Counted from the first letter of the stretch, positions 34,100 to 43,969 are shown. The stretch: 64,000 bases of DNA from Verrucomicrobiia bacterium DG1235 (GCA_000155695.1 DS990592.1:3333973-3397972); one strand, 5' to 3'. The notes: generated from the sequence alone by a model not told the origin. Made by a program: numbers and translations.

Positions 34100-36109
34100 T
34101 TATGGAGTTCGGAAAAGGTAGATAGTAGGGCTGGGGTCGATACGCTGCAGCGCCGCCAAACGAGAGGAACCATCCTTCCCGCCAAAAACAAAAAGAGCGT
34201 CTCCGCTCCAAACCGCCGTCATTTCAGAACGTGCGACAAAAGCGCTGCTTTCCACAGAACGCCAAGAGTCAGAACTCTCACTATATGCGTAGCAGGAAGC
34301 GCTCGCCCCAGAGCCAGTCTGGCCGCCCATAATAATCATTTCGCTCCCCGTCCAAACCGCAGCGTGATCCGTACGCCCAGACGGAGTAGACGCACCCGAA
34401 AGAGCACTCCAAGAATTCGATTCCGGATCATAGGTAAAACCGTCATCACGCAAGCTCCCCTGATCCTCACCCCCAAAGATGAGAACCTCCTCACCACTCC
34501 AAACCGCAGTATGCCCGCTACGAGAACTTGGAGCATCTACAGAGCTCATCGCCGTCCATGAAGCAGGGTTCCCTCCACTGAACTCTAATACCGCACCGCT
34601 CGAAACAGCGCCGCCAGAACCAAGCCCGCCCCAAACGACAAGTTCGTCCCCCGTCCAAGTCCCCGAAGCGAGCTGACGGGCTGGGGGCGCGCCAGAAGAA
34701 GGCAACGTGACCCAAGAATCAGTATCCGTATCGTAAATACCCCCATCATCCAACAAACCGCTTCCGCTCACCCCACCCCATACCAGCAACTTACCGTCTA
34801 CCAAAACCGATACATGCCCCTTACGACCAGAAGGAGTGCCGGAAGGATTCATCGGCGCCCAGAGATTAGTATCGGGATCGAATCGTTTCCCGTCAGACAA
34901 ATACCCACCAGAGCCCACACCGCCCCAAACAAGCAAATGCTCGCCGGTCCAAACAGACGAATGCCCCGACCGCGTGGACGGAGCATCCTGGCTGGAAAGC
35001 ACCGACCATGAATCCGACGCAGGAGAATAGATACCGCCCGTACTCGAATAGACTCCATTAAAAACCTCGCCCCCGAATACGATCAACTTGTCATCCGCCC
35101 AAACAAAGGAATGGCCGTTACGCCCAGACGGTTGTCCCGCTGAGCTCCCATCCTCCCAGCCCTCCGACTCCACCGTACTGAAACGTCGGTAGCCCTGTTC
35201 GATCAATTCTGCATCATTCGCATCCGTCGAAGCCAACACGACCGGTCCTACCGGACCGCCGCCGCCTTGATTCGAGAGCGCATCGATCTGTGCCTGCAAG
35301 CTTTCGACCTGAGCCGTCAAAGTCGCCACCCGAGCGATGCTCGAACTGATCCGCTCGTCGGAAAAGATCCCGCTCGTAATCCTTGACGCATCGAAAGTCG
35401 CAGCGGAAATCTTACTATCCAATTCGCTATCCCTGGCCAGCGCAGTCGGAAGACGAGCATCCGCGACCGTTCCACTGGTAATCTGGCTTGCCGAAAAACC
35501 TGCGGCCGCGAGCTTGCTGTCCACCTCGCTATCGCGAGCCAAGCCCGCCGGCAATCGGGCATCGGAAAGCGATCCGCTCGTAATCTTCGACGCGTCGATA
35601 TTCGGCACAGTCTCCACCGATCCCGCTAGAAGTGCATAATCCGCCCGAGCCGCCTTCATCGAAAACGCCACCGACCCCATTTCCCTATCCGGAGAAAGCT
35701 GCACAAACTCATCGCCACCCGCCTTCAGCCAAATGCGAACGCTCAAACTCTCCTCATCAAAAACCGAAGCCTCCAAAGCCTGCATGCCCGTATCCCCCAA
35801 ACGCACTGCATACACGCCACGCATCACGTTCACCGTGACACCCGTCTCCGGTTCCCCTCCGCCGACGCTCGTGCCGTCATTACTCCAAACCGAATTCTCG
35901 TTCCCGTCCAAAAGGGCAAACTTGAAAGTCGCTTCCCCCTCAAAAAGAGCGTCCGCTACCACCACTTGTCCCTGATAAGTCAGCGTCAATGGAACCGCCT
36001 CCGAAAAAGGTAACCCGCCCCATACAAATGCCAATAACAAGACCACCGAACGGCGAGCCGCAGACAACGGAGCCACCAAGGCATAGGCCTGTGAATTAGG
36101 ATTCATCAT
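34100..36109 (-). CDS. Exported kelch-repeat protein with fibre-like N-terminal domain
   Basis: About 669 residues from the ATG pair at 36109/36106; the open frame upstream looks non-coding. Signal peptide (RRSVVLLLAFVWGGLPFSEA). Residues 40-150 are the same tail-fibre-associated beta domain as in the S74 protein, ending LSPDREMGSVAFSMKAARADY. Next come three repeats of the ITSGSLSDARLPAGLARDSE kind (about 170-255) and a short coiled coil. From about 325 to the end lie at least six kelch repeats (GRNGHSFVWADDKLIVFGGE, then RSGHSSVWTGEHLLVWGGV and so on), forming a beta-propeller likely to bind glycans or proteins. It is the first gene of the seven-gene operon. Confidence 0.88.
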   Translation of the reverse strand: MMNPNSQAYALVAPLSAARRSVVLLLAFVWGGLPFSEAVPLTLTYQGQVVVADALFEGEATFKFALLDGNENSVWSNDGTSVGGGEPETGVTVNVMRGVYAVRLGDTGMQALEASVFDEESLSVRIWLKAGGDEFVQLSPDREMGSVAFSMKAARADYALLAGSVETVPNIDASKITSGSLSDARLPAGLARDSEVDSKLAAAGFSASQITSGTVADARLPTALARDSELDSKISAATFDASRITSGIFSDERISSSIARVATLTAQVESLQAQIDALSNQGGGGPVGPVVLASTDANDAELIEQGYRRFSTVESEGWEDGSSAGQPSGRNGHSFVWADDKLIVFGGEVFNGVYSSTGGIYSPASDSWSVLSSQDAPSTRSGHSSVWTGEHLLVWGGVGSGGYLSDGKRFDPDTNLWAPMNPSGTPSGRKGHVSVLVDGKLLVWGGVSGSGLLDDGGIYDTDTDSWVTLPSSGAPPARQLASGTWTGDELVVWGGLGSGGAVSSGAVLEFSGGNPASWTAMSSVDAPSSRSGHTAVWSGEEVLIFGGEDQGSLRDDGFTYDPESNSWSALSGASTPSGRTDHAAVWTGSEMIIMGGQTGSGASASCYAYSESSDSWRSVESSAFVARSEMTAVWSGDALFVFGGKDGSSRLAALQRIDPSPTIYLFRTP

Positions 36110-36551
36110 CAAGAGGGAACCCTCAGCTACATATTCCGAGGATTCTGGACGCAGACAGGTGTGTTGGATTAAGGAGCTTCGCCGAAAGCCGGTATGGCTA
36201 CAGTCTGAAGGTAAAGGATAGGCACCAGAGAGTGAGTAAAAACCTAAGGGTATTTTACAAGCAAATAACAATCAGAAGCCTCTCTTATCACTTGGTCGAG
36301 CCCCACTACCCGAAGCGAGTCCCCACCTAACAAACACTATCAAGATCACAAAAATCTAAAAACCTTCGCGATTTCGAAGGGAACAAAGCCGGTCTCCAAG
36401 CACCTCCCCAAACCAAACCCCACTCAACAAATAGAGTGTTCTCTCCACTCACTAAGCTTCCCCACCTAAAATACCCCAACCCTCTTGAGCTCATTTACTT
36501 ACAAACAATGCAACAGCTTAAAAAAGATGCTAATTTGAGCGCTTCACTCTA
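36110..36551. other. Divergent intergenic region upstream of the giant-protein operon
   Basis: No gene seen. It should hold the promoter of the minus-strand operon starting at 36109. I find no unambiguous -35/-10 pair for that direction, nor a riboswitch-like structure. Confidence 0.4.
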
Positions 36552-36580
36552 TTGTCGGATCGTTAAAACTTTGCTAAATT
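36552..36580 (+). promoter_or_regulatory. Candidate promoter giving a leaderless transcript for the 83-residue gene
   Basis: TTGTCG (36552-36557), 17-bp spacer, TAAATT (36575-36580). The ATG at 36587 is only 6 bp after the -10 box, so transcription would begin at or beside the start codon. No Shine-Dalgarno is present. Confidence 0.45.
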
Positions 36581-36586
36581 CCGTTC

Positions 36587-36838
36587 ATGTCATTCGAAAC
36601 AGCAAAGCCCGTCACCCCAGAATCCTTCAACCAGGACTTCCAGTTCACCCGCCGACCGCAGGTTCGCTACCCTGCTAAGAAAGAAGCTAAGCAGTCAGTT
36701 AACATCTCGACCGACACCCGCGCTAAGTCAGCCATGCGCCGCATGCAGAACCCCTACGCACCCAAGCTCTCCTACAGCGACAACGGTCAGATCTCTAACG
36801 GAACCGCCACCGGCCAGTTCTTCAGCGCCGTCGCGTAA
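36587..36838 (+). CDS. Small basic protein of unknown function
   Basis: 83 residues, cytoplasmic, no signal peptide or membrane helix. Basic in the middle (FTRRPQVRYPAKKEAK, RAKSAMRRMQNPYAPKL) with an uncharged, flexible end (NGQISNGTATGQFFSAVA). No family recognised. Its reality is supported by a good promoter just upstream, codon use like neighbouring genes, and a strong intrinsic terminator 48 bp downstream. It is flanked by genes on the other strand, so it forms its own transcription unit. Confidence 0.65.
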   Translation: MSFETAKPVTPESFNQDFQFTRRPQVRYPAKKEAKQSVNISTDTRAKSAMRRMQNPYAPKLSYSDNGQISNGTATGQFFSAVA

Positions 36839-36885
36839 AAAAGCTGTAAGCGAATCCCTTTCAAAACGCATTTCGAACGACATAC

Positions 36886-36912
36886 GGGCGCGCCGCGAGG
36901 CGCGCCCTTTTT
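36886..36912 (+). terminator. Intrinsic terminator of the 83-residue gene
   Basis: Perfect 9-bp stem GGGCGCGCC / GGCGCGCCC (36886-36894, 36899-36907) with a 4-nt loop, followed by TTTTT (36908-36912). Confidence 0.9.
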
Positions 36913-36992
36913 CAATTCAACTCCCTACCTGGGCAGTGAAATCACCTTGCGGCACTCGCGCCGAACCCGCCGGGCGACCAGCCCTCACACGC

Positions 36993-38990
36993 TCAAATCG
37001 CTTCCAGCACCACCACCGATTGATCAGCCCTGATCCGAGAGCGATAGAACGCTTCCAAATCAGGAAATCGCTCCAAAGGAACCACTTCCGGCAAAATACG
37101 CACCTCGCGCTCCACCCGAAGAACCCTGCTCTCCGCGTCATGCTCAAAACGGAGCTCGTAGCTTCCGAAGTCCTCCGCAAAAGAACGATCCTCCGGCAGT
37201 TCGCTGAGCTCAAACCCTTCCGGAAGCTCGAGATCGTACGACTCGACGAGATTAGACGCATTTAGGCGTACAGGCTGCGTTCGCTCTTCGTCGCCAAACG
37301 GCAAAGCCTCATAGCGGCCAATCAGAATTGGCTTAAATATTAGCGTACGGTTTCTCAAATTCTTGCCATAGCCTGCGGAACCAAACTCCGCGCTGAGCGA
37401 ATACCGATCCCGACGCCGATCATCCCTCCACTCAATGTTGATGACTCTCACGCTTGGGATGCTGTCGGCAAGCCATCGAGAAACCCGCTTCTCGTAGTTG
37501 TCAGAATCCGTAAACGCGAACGATCGCTCCTCAGCCGCCTGCTGCCCAGTTGAGGTTTCGACAAACTGACCTTCCACCCGATCCAAGAAAATTGAAGCGT
37601 CCACCTCTCTCCTAATCTCCCTCGTTTCTAGCGGCAAAAGCGGAAGTTCAATCAAACAGCTGTTTTCACCCGCCAATAGCATCCCTTTCATGCCCTGCAA
37701 ACTGTCATGCAGATCCCCAAAAACTGCGTATTCGTTTGTAGGATCAAACATAAGCATTCGACCCAAGCCTTCACCTTCCACCAGGTTCGCCGACTCGTAT
37801 CCGTCGGGCGCCTCTATCGCCACGATGCAGTGATTAAACTGATTCGGAGATACCCAGTCCTCGCGCACCTCCTTCATAGAATCATCCCAGTTGACAATTA
37901 ACGAGTACGCCTTGAAGCCACGTTCCGCGAGCAATGCCGTCAACAGATTACTCTTGTCCTTACAATCCCCATAATTGCTAGCAAACACCTCCTCCGGAGC
38001 TCGAGGTCGCCGGCCTCCACCTTTCCCCAACTCCAGGGCAATCGATACGTAATTAATGGACTGAGCATATTCGCACAGCGCCCGAATCTGCTCTATGGGA
38101 TCCACGATCCCAGCTGTAAGCTCAGCCACCTTTGCACGCATTTCTCCAGTCACGTCCTCCGCGGAATCATAGTAGGGCCAAAACCGCAGAGCCAGCTCTT
38201 CCCATGAGCCTGCAATCGGATCACGCTCCCCGCTGGGCGCCTGAAGAGAAACACAGACAGAAAGCGGCGACAGCTCCCCCATCGGCTGAGCCTCCGCCGC
38301 GAGCAAGTTTCTTGCCTCCCAAACGAGACTGCCACCCTTTCGCGAGCCTTCAAGCGGACTGCCGTGAATGAAAAATGTCGAGTACTGCCAAGAGTCGGGC
38401 AATCGCACCTCCAATCGCGAATAAACCGACGGATGCGCCCCTTGGAATTGCCAGAACAACTCAGGATCCACTCCCTTGTCCCGCAATACCGTTTCAAATC
38501 CGAAAACCCAGCCCTTCATCGCTTCGCCACTGCCATCTATCCAGCGACGACGAGAGGTCGTTACCAAACTGCCATTCGCTCCTTCCATCACCGAATCCAC
38601 AATGTCCTTTTTCTTGTATTCAACCGCCTTCCCCTTCTTCCCCTTTCCGGGTATCATCCATGCCTTGATAGATAGCGGCTTGTCCGTGTCTTCCGAATAA
38701 CTCATCGAAGCGACCGCCTCATTCGCGCCCGCGGAATTCAATATCAGCATCGCCTGACGAGTAGTAATAACGATTGTGCCATCCGGCTCCACCTCATAGA
38801 CGCCTTCGTCGTGCAGATAGACAACCTCTGGCGAGTCCTCGAGCAAGGCGGGAGGAATGCTTATTTCACTCGCCTTTTTGAGCCAATCGGGAGCCCCCTT
38901 TCCATCACATAGAGCAGTTGATACTCCTGCCAGAAGAAAAAAGATATATATTTTAAATTTAGGCGACATAGGCGTAAAACCGCTATTCAT
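36993..38990 (-). CDS. DUF3857/transglutaminase-core protein, catalytic residues present
   Basis: 665 residues with a signal peptide (FKIYIFFLLAGVSTALC). The N-terminal half is the DUF3857 domain. The transglutaminase-like core follows at about 310-430 with the expected Cys in NYGDCKDKSNLLTALLAERG (near 337), His in NQFNHCIVAIEAP and Asp in MLMFDPTNEYAVFG. The C-terminal third is beta-rich. Proteins of this kind are periplasmic and may cleave or cross-link peptides; the substrate is unknown. Its start overlaps the stop of the upstream paralogue by 4 bp (ATGA), so the two are co-translated. Confidence 0.88.
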   Translation of the reverse strand: MNSGFTPMSPKFKIYIFFLLAGVSTALCDGKGAPDWLKKASEISIPPALLEDSPEVVYLHDEGVYEVEPDGTIVITTRQAMLILNSAGANEAVASMSYSEDTDKPLSIKAWMIPGKGKKGKAVEYKKKDIVDSVMEGANGSLVTTSRRRWIDGSGEAMKGWVFGFETVLRDKGVDPELFWQFQGAHPSVYSRLEVRLPDSWQYSTFFIHGSPLEGSRKGGSLVWEARNLLAAEAQPMGELSPLSVCVSLQAPSGERDPIAGSWEELALRFWPYYDSAEDVTGEMRAKVAELTAGIVDPIEQIRALCEYAQSINYVSIALELGKGGGRRPRAPEEVFASNYGDCKDKSNLLTALLAERGFKAYSLIVNWDDSMKEVREDWVSPNQFNHCIVAIEAPDGYESANLVEGEGLGRMLMFDPTNEYAVFGDLHDSLQGMKGMLLAGENSCLIELPLLPLETREIRREVDASIFLDRVEGQFVETSTGQQAAEERSFAFTDSDNYEKRVSRWLADSIPSVRVINIEWRDDRRRDRYSLSAEFGSAGYGKNLRNRTLIFKPILIGRYEALPFGDEERTQPVRLNASNLVESYDLELPEGFELSELPEDRSFAEDFGSYELRFEHDAESRVLRVEREVRILPEVVPLERFPDLEAFYRSRIRADQSVVVLEAI

Positions 38991-40972
38991 TCAGCTTCCA
39001 CGCGCTTAAATCCCAGGGCGTGCTGATCTCGAATGTTCAGTTGATAGAAAATGGACTTCACTACCGGATAAGACTTCACAGGCAGGCTATGTAAGTCCTG
39101 ACGGAAGCTTCTTTCGTAAATGACCTTACCTGACCTACTGGCTTTCAGTGTCGTCTTGTATTCGCCAAATCCCGGCATCTCAAACGGCCTTGGCGCCGAC
39201 CCTTCCTCCAGCTCGAATCCATCTGGAAGTTGGATCGTAATTATGTCATTAGTAGTAGACGGATAATTAAAAAGGAGCGGCGAGTTACGCTTTTCACTTA
39301 TAAAAACATCCTGAGCTCCCTTGCCAAAAACAAATGGCTGAAAATAGAGGCGCTTGCTCGTCACATCCGCATAGTCAGGAATCTCTACATCATAAGTGAT
39401 AATCAAAGGAAGTATATGGGAACCGCGATTCTTCATCGTAAAATCGTCGAACCGAGCCTGAGGCATCAGCTTCTTTAGCTTGTCAGTGAAAAACTCCTCT
39501 CGTTCCTCTAAACCCTCCATCATCGAAAGACGTTCCTTCATGTCCAACCCCGTGTATCCTTTGTAGATAATGCTAACCTTTCCCTTCAAGGCACCCATCT
39601 CATCTATCGTCCCAACCAAAGATCGATCCTGCACGGAATAGCCGGCATCCGGCAGTGTAGCCAACTCCAATTGTCCATCCTTCGGAGCTGCCTGCAGCAC
39701 AACCCCGTCTGCCGCAAACCATTCTACATCGCCACAAGGCAAAAACGGATTCCCCGGACGAAAGTAGCGCGTCTCCCCATCTATATCGATCGCCACATAG
39801 CGAAGCCTCATCACAAAATCCAATACCATCCACGCCTGAAAACGCACAAATCGACCATTATGCATCGCAGCCCATCGCGGCTCGAACCCTGCCGCTTTCG
39901 CCAGGGCTCCGAACAATCCTGTAACTTCGTCCGGCCAACCATTGCCACGCGAAAGCGTATCCTGCGGCTTCCCCTTCTCCTTTATCTTTTCGCGAGCCTT
40001 CTCCGTAATCACTCCACGCGAGTAACGAAGATTCACCAACTCGTTTTCACAGTAATTATAGAGAGCAATTAACTTGTTCCAATCGCTCGACAAGCCCTTT
40101 GTAAGCTCACCAGCCAAGTCCTGTATATCTTTATTTGGCTTAAAAGACTTCTTACCCTCCTTGTACATTTCTTTCGCCAATTCAGACCAGTACTTTTCAG
40201 GCTTGGTATTGCTCGTTGAACGGGAATCGAAATAATACAATATTATCGACGGAATCAGACTATTATCAGGAAAGCTATACGGCTCATCGACAAAAGCTCC
40301 TATATTGAGCTTCTCGAAAACATAGTATCCCCTCTCAGTTGACGATAAATCGGCCTCAGGGAAATTAAAACGAGAGATCTTGCTTCCAAATCCTGGATAC
40401 TCAAAGGGTTTAATCCGCTTAAAAATACGTCGAGCCGGTAAACGCTCTTGAAAACGAAGCACCGGCATCCAGTCGACCTCGTTATTCTTTATCGAATACT
40501 GCAGTTCTACGATGTCTCCCGGCTCTACATTCGGAAACGCAAAGGACTTAGCGCTAATCTCCGTTTGCCCATCGCGAACCAATTCCGTGTCAAACACGTG
40601 AACATTGCTCAACTCATAGATTCCTCCTGCAGGCTTCACCGTTCGCCCCTTGATATTTATTATATTCCCTGCATCGCTATCGTACACGAGCTTCCAATCC
40701 GCCAACTGCGACACCCCTAGCTCATTGTAGACTCGAAAACGCATATAATGGTCGATCGATTCAGATAGACCATAGCTGTTACTCGCTGATTGCCGGTACT
40801 TCGTTTCAGAGAATAGTATCTCGGCACCAAACCCGGGGTCGATCTCCGACTCAGTCAAAGCAAACTCCGACGGATCGATATCGCGCCACGGTTCAGCTTC
40901 TAAAAATCGAAAGGCAAACAAAAATAAAATGGCGGCCAACACCATCGCCGCTCGGGGAAAACGATCTTTCAT
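38987..40972 (-). CDS. DUF3857/transglutaminase-like protein lacking the catalytic Cys
   Basis: About 661 residues from the ATG at 40972 (MKDRFPRAAMVLAAILFLFAF, signal peptide); the 71 codons upstream in frame look non-coding. DUF3857 at the N-terminus as in its partner (YGLSESIDHYMRFRVYNELG). In the transglutaminase-like region the Cys-containing motif is replaced by GNGWPDEVTGLFGALAKAAG, so the usual nucleophile is missing, and the His position (near FVRFQAWMVLDFV) is also changed. It is probably a non-catalytic partner of the intact protein encoded directly downstream, perhaps a substrate-binding or structural subunit (inference). Confidence 0.83.
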   Translation of the reverse strand: MKDRFPRAAMVLAAILFLFAFRFLEAEPWRDIDPSEFALTESEIDPGFGAEILFSETKYRQSASNSYGLSESIDHYMRFRVYNELGVSQLADWKLVYDSDAGNIINIKGRTVKPAGGIYELSNVHVFDTELVRDGQTEISAKSFAFPNVEPGDIVELQYSIKNNEVDWMPVLRFQERLPARRIFKRIKPFEYPGFGSKISRFNFPEADLSSTERGYYVFEKLNIGAFVDEPYSFPDNSLIPSIILYYFDSRSTSNTKPEKYWSELAKEMYKEGKKSFKPNKDIQDLAGELTKGLSSDWNKLIALYNYCENELVNLRYSRGVITEKAREKIKEKGKPQDTLSRGNGWPDEVTGLFGALAKAAGFEPRWAAMHNGRFVRFQAWMVLDFVMRLRYVAIDIDGETRYFRPGNPFLPCGDVEWFAADGVVLQAAPKDGQLELATLPDAGYSVQDRSLVGTIDEMGALKGKVSIIYKGYTGLDMKERLSMMEGLEEREEFFTDKLKKLMPQARFDDFTMKNRGSHILPLIITYDVEIPDYADVTSKRLYFQPFVFGKGAQDVFISEKRNSPLLFNYPSTTNDIITIQLPDGFELEEGSAPRPFEMPGFGEYKTTLKASRSGKVIYERSFRQDLHSLPVKSYPVVKSIFYQLNIRDQHALGFKRVEAE

Positions 40973-41183
40973 TGGGGTAAGAGGATTAATGAGATTCAGG
41001 AGGAACAAATCGAAACGCAGCACTTTCATCTGGAAAAGACTGCCCACGCCGCTAGCACTCATCCCTAAGCAAGATTTCAGATCAATCGAGAATAAACACC
41101 TATAAAATACAATTCTGCCCCTCGACCAACACCGGCTCCAACGGGAGTTGCAAACAACCGAAATCCTCCGAATCTGACTCACC

Positions 41184-41789
41184 ATGGAAATCGACCTGAC
41201 AAACCTCGCCCCGACCGAACGCTACCGCTTCCTCACCTCCGTCGTCATACCGCGCCCCATCGCCTGGGTCACCAGCCTCTCGCCAGACGGCACGATCAAC
41301 GCAGCACCATTCAGCTTCTTCAACGTATTCGGCTCCAAGCCACCCCTCGTCGTCCTCGGCATTGGCAATCGGCCCGACACCGGCAAACCCAAGGACACCG
41401 TCCTCAACATCAAATCCTCCGGCCAATTCGTCATCAACACCGTCTCGGAACCCCAGGCCGAGCTCATGGCGAAAACCTCAGCCTCGCTCCCGCGCGACGA
41501 GAGCGAGATCGACACCTTCGGCCTTAAAACCACCCCCTCATCTCGCATCTCCCCACCTCGCATCGACGGGGCCCCCGTCTCCCTCGAATGCGAGCTCCAC
41601 TCCATCCAGGAAATCGGACAAAACCGGCTCATCATCGCGAAAATCGTTTACGCCTCCGTCGCAGACGCCTTCTACGATCCCGCAAGCGGAACCATCGATA
41701 CCGCAGCGATGAAGATCATCGGCCGCATGCACGGTCCAGACGGCTACTGTACAACGACACAGATCTTCGATATCGAACGCCCGGACTAG
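41184..41789 (+). CDS. Flavin reductase-like (FMN-binding split-barrel) protein
   Basis: 201 residues, cytoplasmic. The N-terminus has the split-barrel signature VIPRPIAWVTSLSPDGTINA, followed by APFSFFNVFGSKPPLVVLGI and TVLNIKSSGQFVINTV. The family binds FMN or FAD and includes flavin reductases that supply reduced flavin to monooxygenases. No monooxygenase gene is nearby, so the partner is unknown. It is divergent from the transglutaminase-like pair, with 211 bp between starts, and stands alone. Confidence 0.9.
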   Translation: MEIDLTNLAPTERYRFLTSVVIPRPIAWVTSLSPDGTINAAPFSFFNVFGSKPPLVVLGIGNRPDTGKPKDTVLNIKSSGQFVINTVSEPQAELMAKTSASLPRDESEIDTFGLKTTPSSRISPPRIDGAPVSLECELHSIQEIGQNRLIIAKIVYASVADAFYDPASGTIDTAAMKIIGRMHGPDGYCTTTQIFDIERPD

Positions 41790-41998
41790 CCCCTCCATTC
41801 CCCGAGTCACCGCACGACGAAAAAGCCTGTCAAAGACGCATGAAAAGTCAGAGCGAAACAGGAAGCCACTTTTCATAAAGCGCTGCCCGACTGCGAGTTC
41901 AGTCAACGTATTCCTTTTTTACACCCGACCCATCCTCAAAAGCGGAAGCGCGGAGACGATATAGGTAGAATTAGAGGTCCCCAAAACCTCAAATCCCT

Positions 41999-42008
41999 CC
42001 CCCCCCCC
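41999..42008. repeat. Poly(C)10 tract in the leader of the chemoreceptor gene
   Basis: Ten consecutive C, 21-30 bp before the ATG at 42029. Homopolymer runs of this length are prone to slippage. Here the run lies upstream of the start, so it could tune transcription or translation. The rest of the 41790-42028 gap shows no gene. Confidence 0.9.
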
Positions 42009-42028
42009 AATCACATCCCCACGCCTCC

Positions 42029-43969
42029 ATGACTATCAAGAGAAAGATCATCGTTCTCAACTTCGTCGCCGCTTCCATATCGCTAGCCCTCGGCGGCACC
42101 CTCGTTTTCCAAAGCTGGCAAGAATCGCGCGAACTCAAAAACTTCGCCAAAGTCAGCCAACTCCTAATCGAAATGATCAAGCTCGGCGACGCCTGGACCC
42201 ACGAAAGCGGCGGCGTATGGGGCACCACCACCCACCATCGAGCAGCCGACCAGGTCGAGGAGGGCATCGCCGAATACCGGTCACGGATCGCAAAAACGGA
42301 AGTCGTTACCGAAAACCTTCTGAAACTCGTCGACAGCATGAACCTCGACGAACACTCCCCGCGCTTCCGCGCCATGCTCCAAAACGAGCTCAATTTCGAG
42401 GAGCGACTCAATCCCATCCGAAATCGGCAACTCATCGACAAGGCAGATCCCTGGCCGACTACCCTGCAGTACAACGACCAGATAAAGTGGCTCTTCAGCC
42501 TCATCCCCCAGATCGCCACCGAAACCAGCGACGCCGAACTCGTCCGCAAAGTCGTCGTCTCAGACCTCGCCCTCCAGGCCCAGCTCATGACCAATCGCCA
42601 CGTTGGCCTGCTCAACTACGCCCTCTCGTCCGGGCAAGTCACGGAAATGGTCACCACCCGCTTCGAAGCCTACCTCGGCAACTCCCTTCCCCTGCTCAGT
42701 CGCATGGAAATGATCATGAACGAGGAAAGCATCCCGGCTTTCCAAAAGCTCGTCGACAACGACTCCTTCGACTTCGTCTACCAAGTCACCGAGCAAGTCC
42801 GCGCCGGAGGATTCAACGCCGACGGCTCGAAAAAGACCTTCGAACAAACCACGATCGACCGCACCGCCGAGCAAACCGCCCTACTCGAAAAGTCCGTCCC
42901 CGAATTCTCCGCCTACGTGCTCTCAAACATAGCCGACTACACCGAATCGCGAGCCAGCAGCAGCCAAGCCTCTCTCCTCAAGTCCCTCATCGTTGTTTTC
43001 TCCGCTCTCCTCGCCTGCGGAGCCGGCGGCTGGTATATCGTGCGCAGCATCGACACCTCTATTCGCTCCGTTTCCGCCCAGCTCGCCGAATCCTCCAACA
43101 ACGGCCAAAAGCTCTCACACCACGTATCGTCCGCCGCCAGCGACCTCGCAAACGGATGCTCGGAGCAAGCGGCCTCCATCGAGGAAATCCACGCCACCAT
43201 GGACCAGATCGCCTCGCTCTCCGACGAAAGCGTCACCCAAGTCGGCCAAGTCCTCGACCTCGCCTCCGAGACCAACAACTCCGCACAGCAAAGCTCCGAC
43301 TCCATGTACAAGATGCGAGACGCGATGACCAGAATCCACGACTCCAGCGGCGAGATCGCCCAGATCGCCAAAGAGATCGAAGAAATCGCTTTCCAGACAA
43401 ACATCCTAGCCCTCAACGCCGCCGTCGAAGCCGCCCGCGCAGGCGAAGCCGGAGCTGGATTCGCCATCGTCGCCGACGAAGTTCGCAACCTCGCCCAAAA
43501 AAGCGCCGTCTCCGCCAGCTCCACCCGCGAAAAGATAGAAAACGCCCAAAGCAGCGTACGGGAGGGCAACAAGCTTACCACCGAAGTAGATTCGCAACTT
43601 TCCGAAATCCTCGCGAAAATCGGCCAATTCAAAACTTCCATGTCCGAAGTGGAAGGCATCTCGGAACGCCAAAGAGGAGCTATAGACGAAGTAGCCAAAG
43701 CCATGTCCGACATCGACAAGGTCACCCAGCGAAACGCCGCAGGAGCCGAAGAATCCGCCAGCGCCGCCTTCGAGCTAGACACCCATTCTCGGAACATCCT
43801 AAACCAAATACAAGGACTCGAAAACTTCCTCGTCGGAACAAAGAAGCATCGCGCCCAAGCCCAGACTCCAGTCTCAGCCCAAACGCTCAAACCCCAGGAA
43901 GACTTCCAGCTCCAAAACCGCGCCCAAACACCCGTCGCCAAAACCGAAGACGCAGAAGTCTGGAACTAG
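42029..43969 (+). CDS. Methyl-accepting chemotaxis protein
   Basis: 646 residues. Membrane helix 1 at about 8-28, a periplasmic helical sensor domain (30-310), helix 2 at about 314-334 ([20 protein letters not shown]), and a cytoplasmic signalling domain. Its hairpin tip ([20 protein letters not shown], about 460) is the canonical CheW/CheA-contact region. A typical HAMP is not obvious after helix 2. There is no C-terminal NWETF-type pentapeptide for CheR tethering. No other chemotaxis gene is in the window, so it is an orphan receptor. Its stop codon interlocks with that of the convergent gene (shared CTAG, 43966-43969). Confidence 0.93.
   Translation: MTIKRKIIVLNFVAASISLALGGTLVFQSWQESRELKNFAKVSQLLIEMIKLGDAWTHESGGVWGTTTHHRAADQVEEGIAEYRSRIAKTEVVTENLLKLVDSMNLDEHSPRFRAMLQNELNFEERLNPIRNRQLIDKADPWPTTLQYNDQIKWLFSLIPQIATETSDAELVRKVVVSDLALQAQLMTNRHVGLLNYALSSGQVTEMVTTRFEAYLGNSLPLLSRMEMIMNEESIPAFQKLVDNDSFDFVYQVTEQVRAGGFNADGSKKTFEQTTIDRTAEQTALLEKSVPEFSAYVLSNIADYTESRASSSQASLLKSLIVVFSALLACGAGGWYIVRSIDTSIRSVSAQLAESSNNGQKLSHHVSSAASDLANGCSEQAASIEEIHATMDQIASLSDESVTQVGQVLDLASETNNSAQQSSDSMYKMRDAMTRIHDSSGEIAQIAKEIEEIAFQTNILALNAAVEAARAGEAGAGFAIVADEVRNLAQKSAVSASSTREKIENAQSSVREGNKLTTEVDSQLSEILAKIGQFKTSMSEVEGISERQRGAIDEVAKAMSDIDKVTQRNAAGAEESASAAFELDTHSRNILNQIQGLENFLVGTKKHRAQAQTPVSAQTLKPQEDFQLQNRAQTPVAKTEDAEVWN

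Noticed and set aside
36110-36271. 54-codon extension of the kelch protein
   Set aside because: It would place an implausible sequence before a clear signal peptide that begins at the ATG pair 36109/36106.
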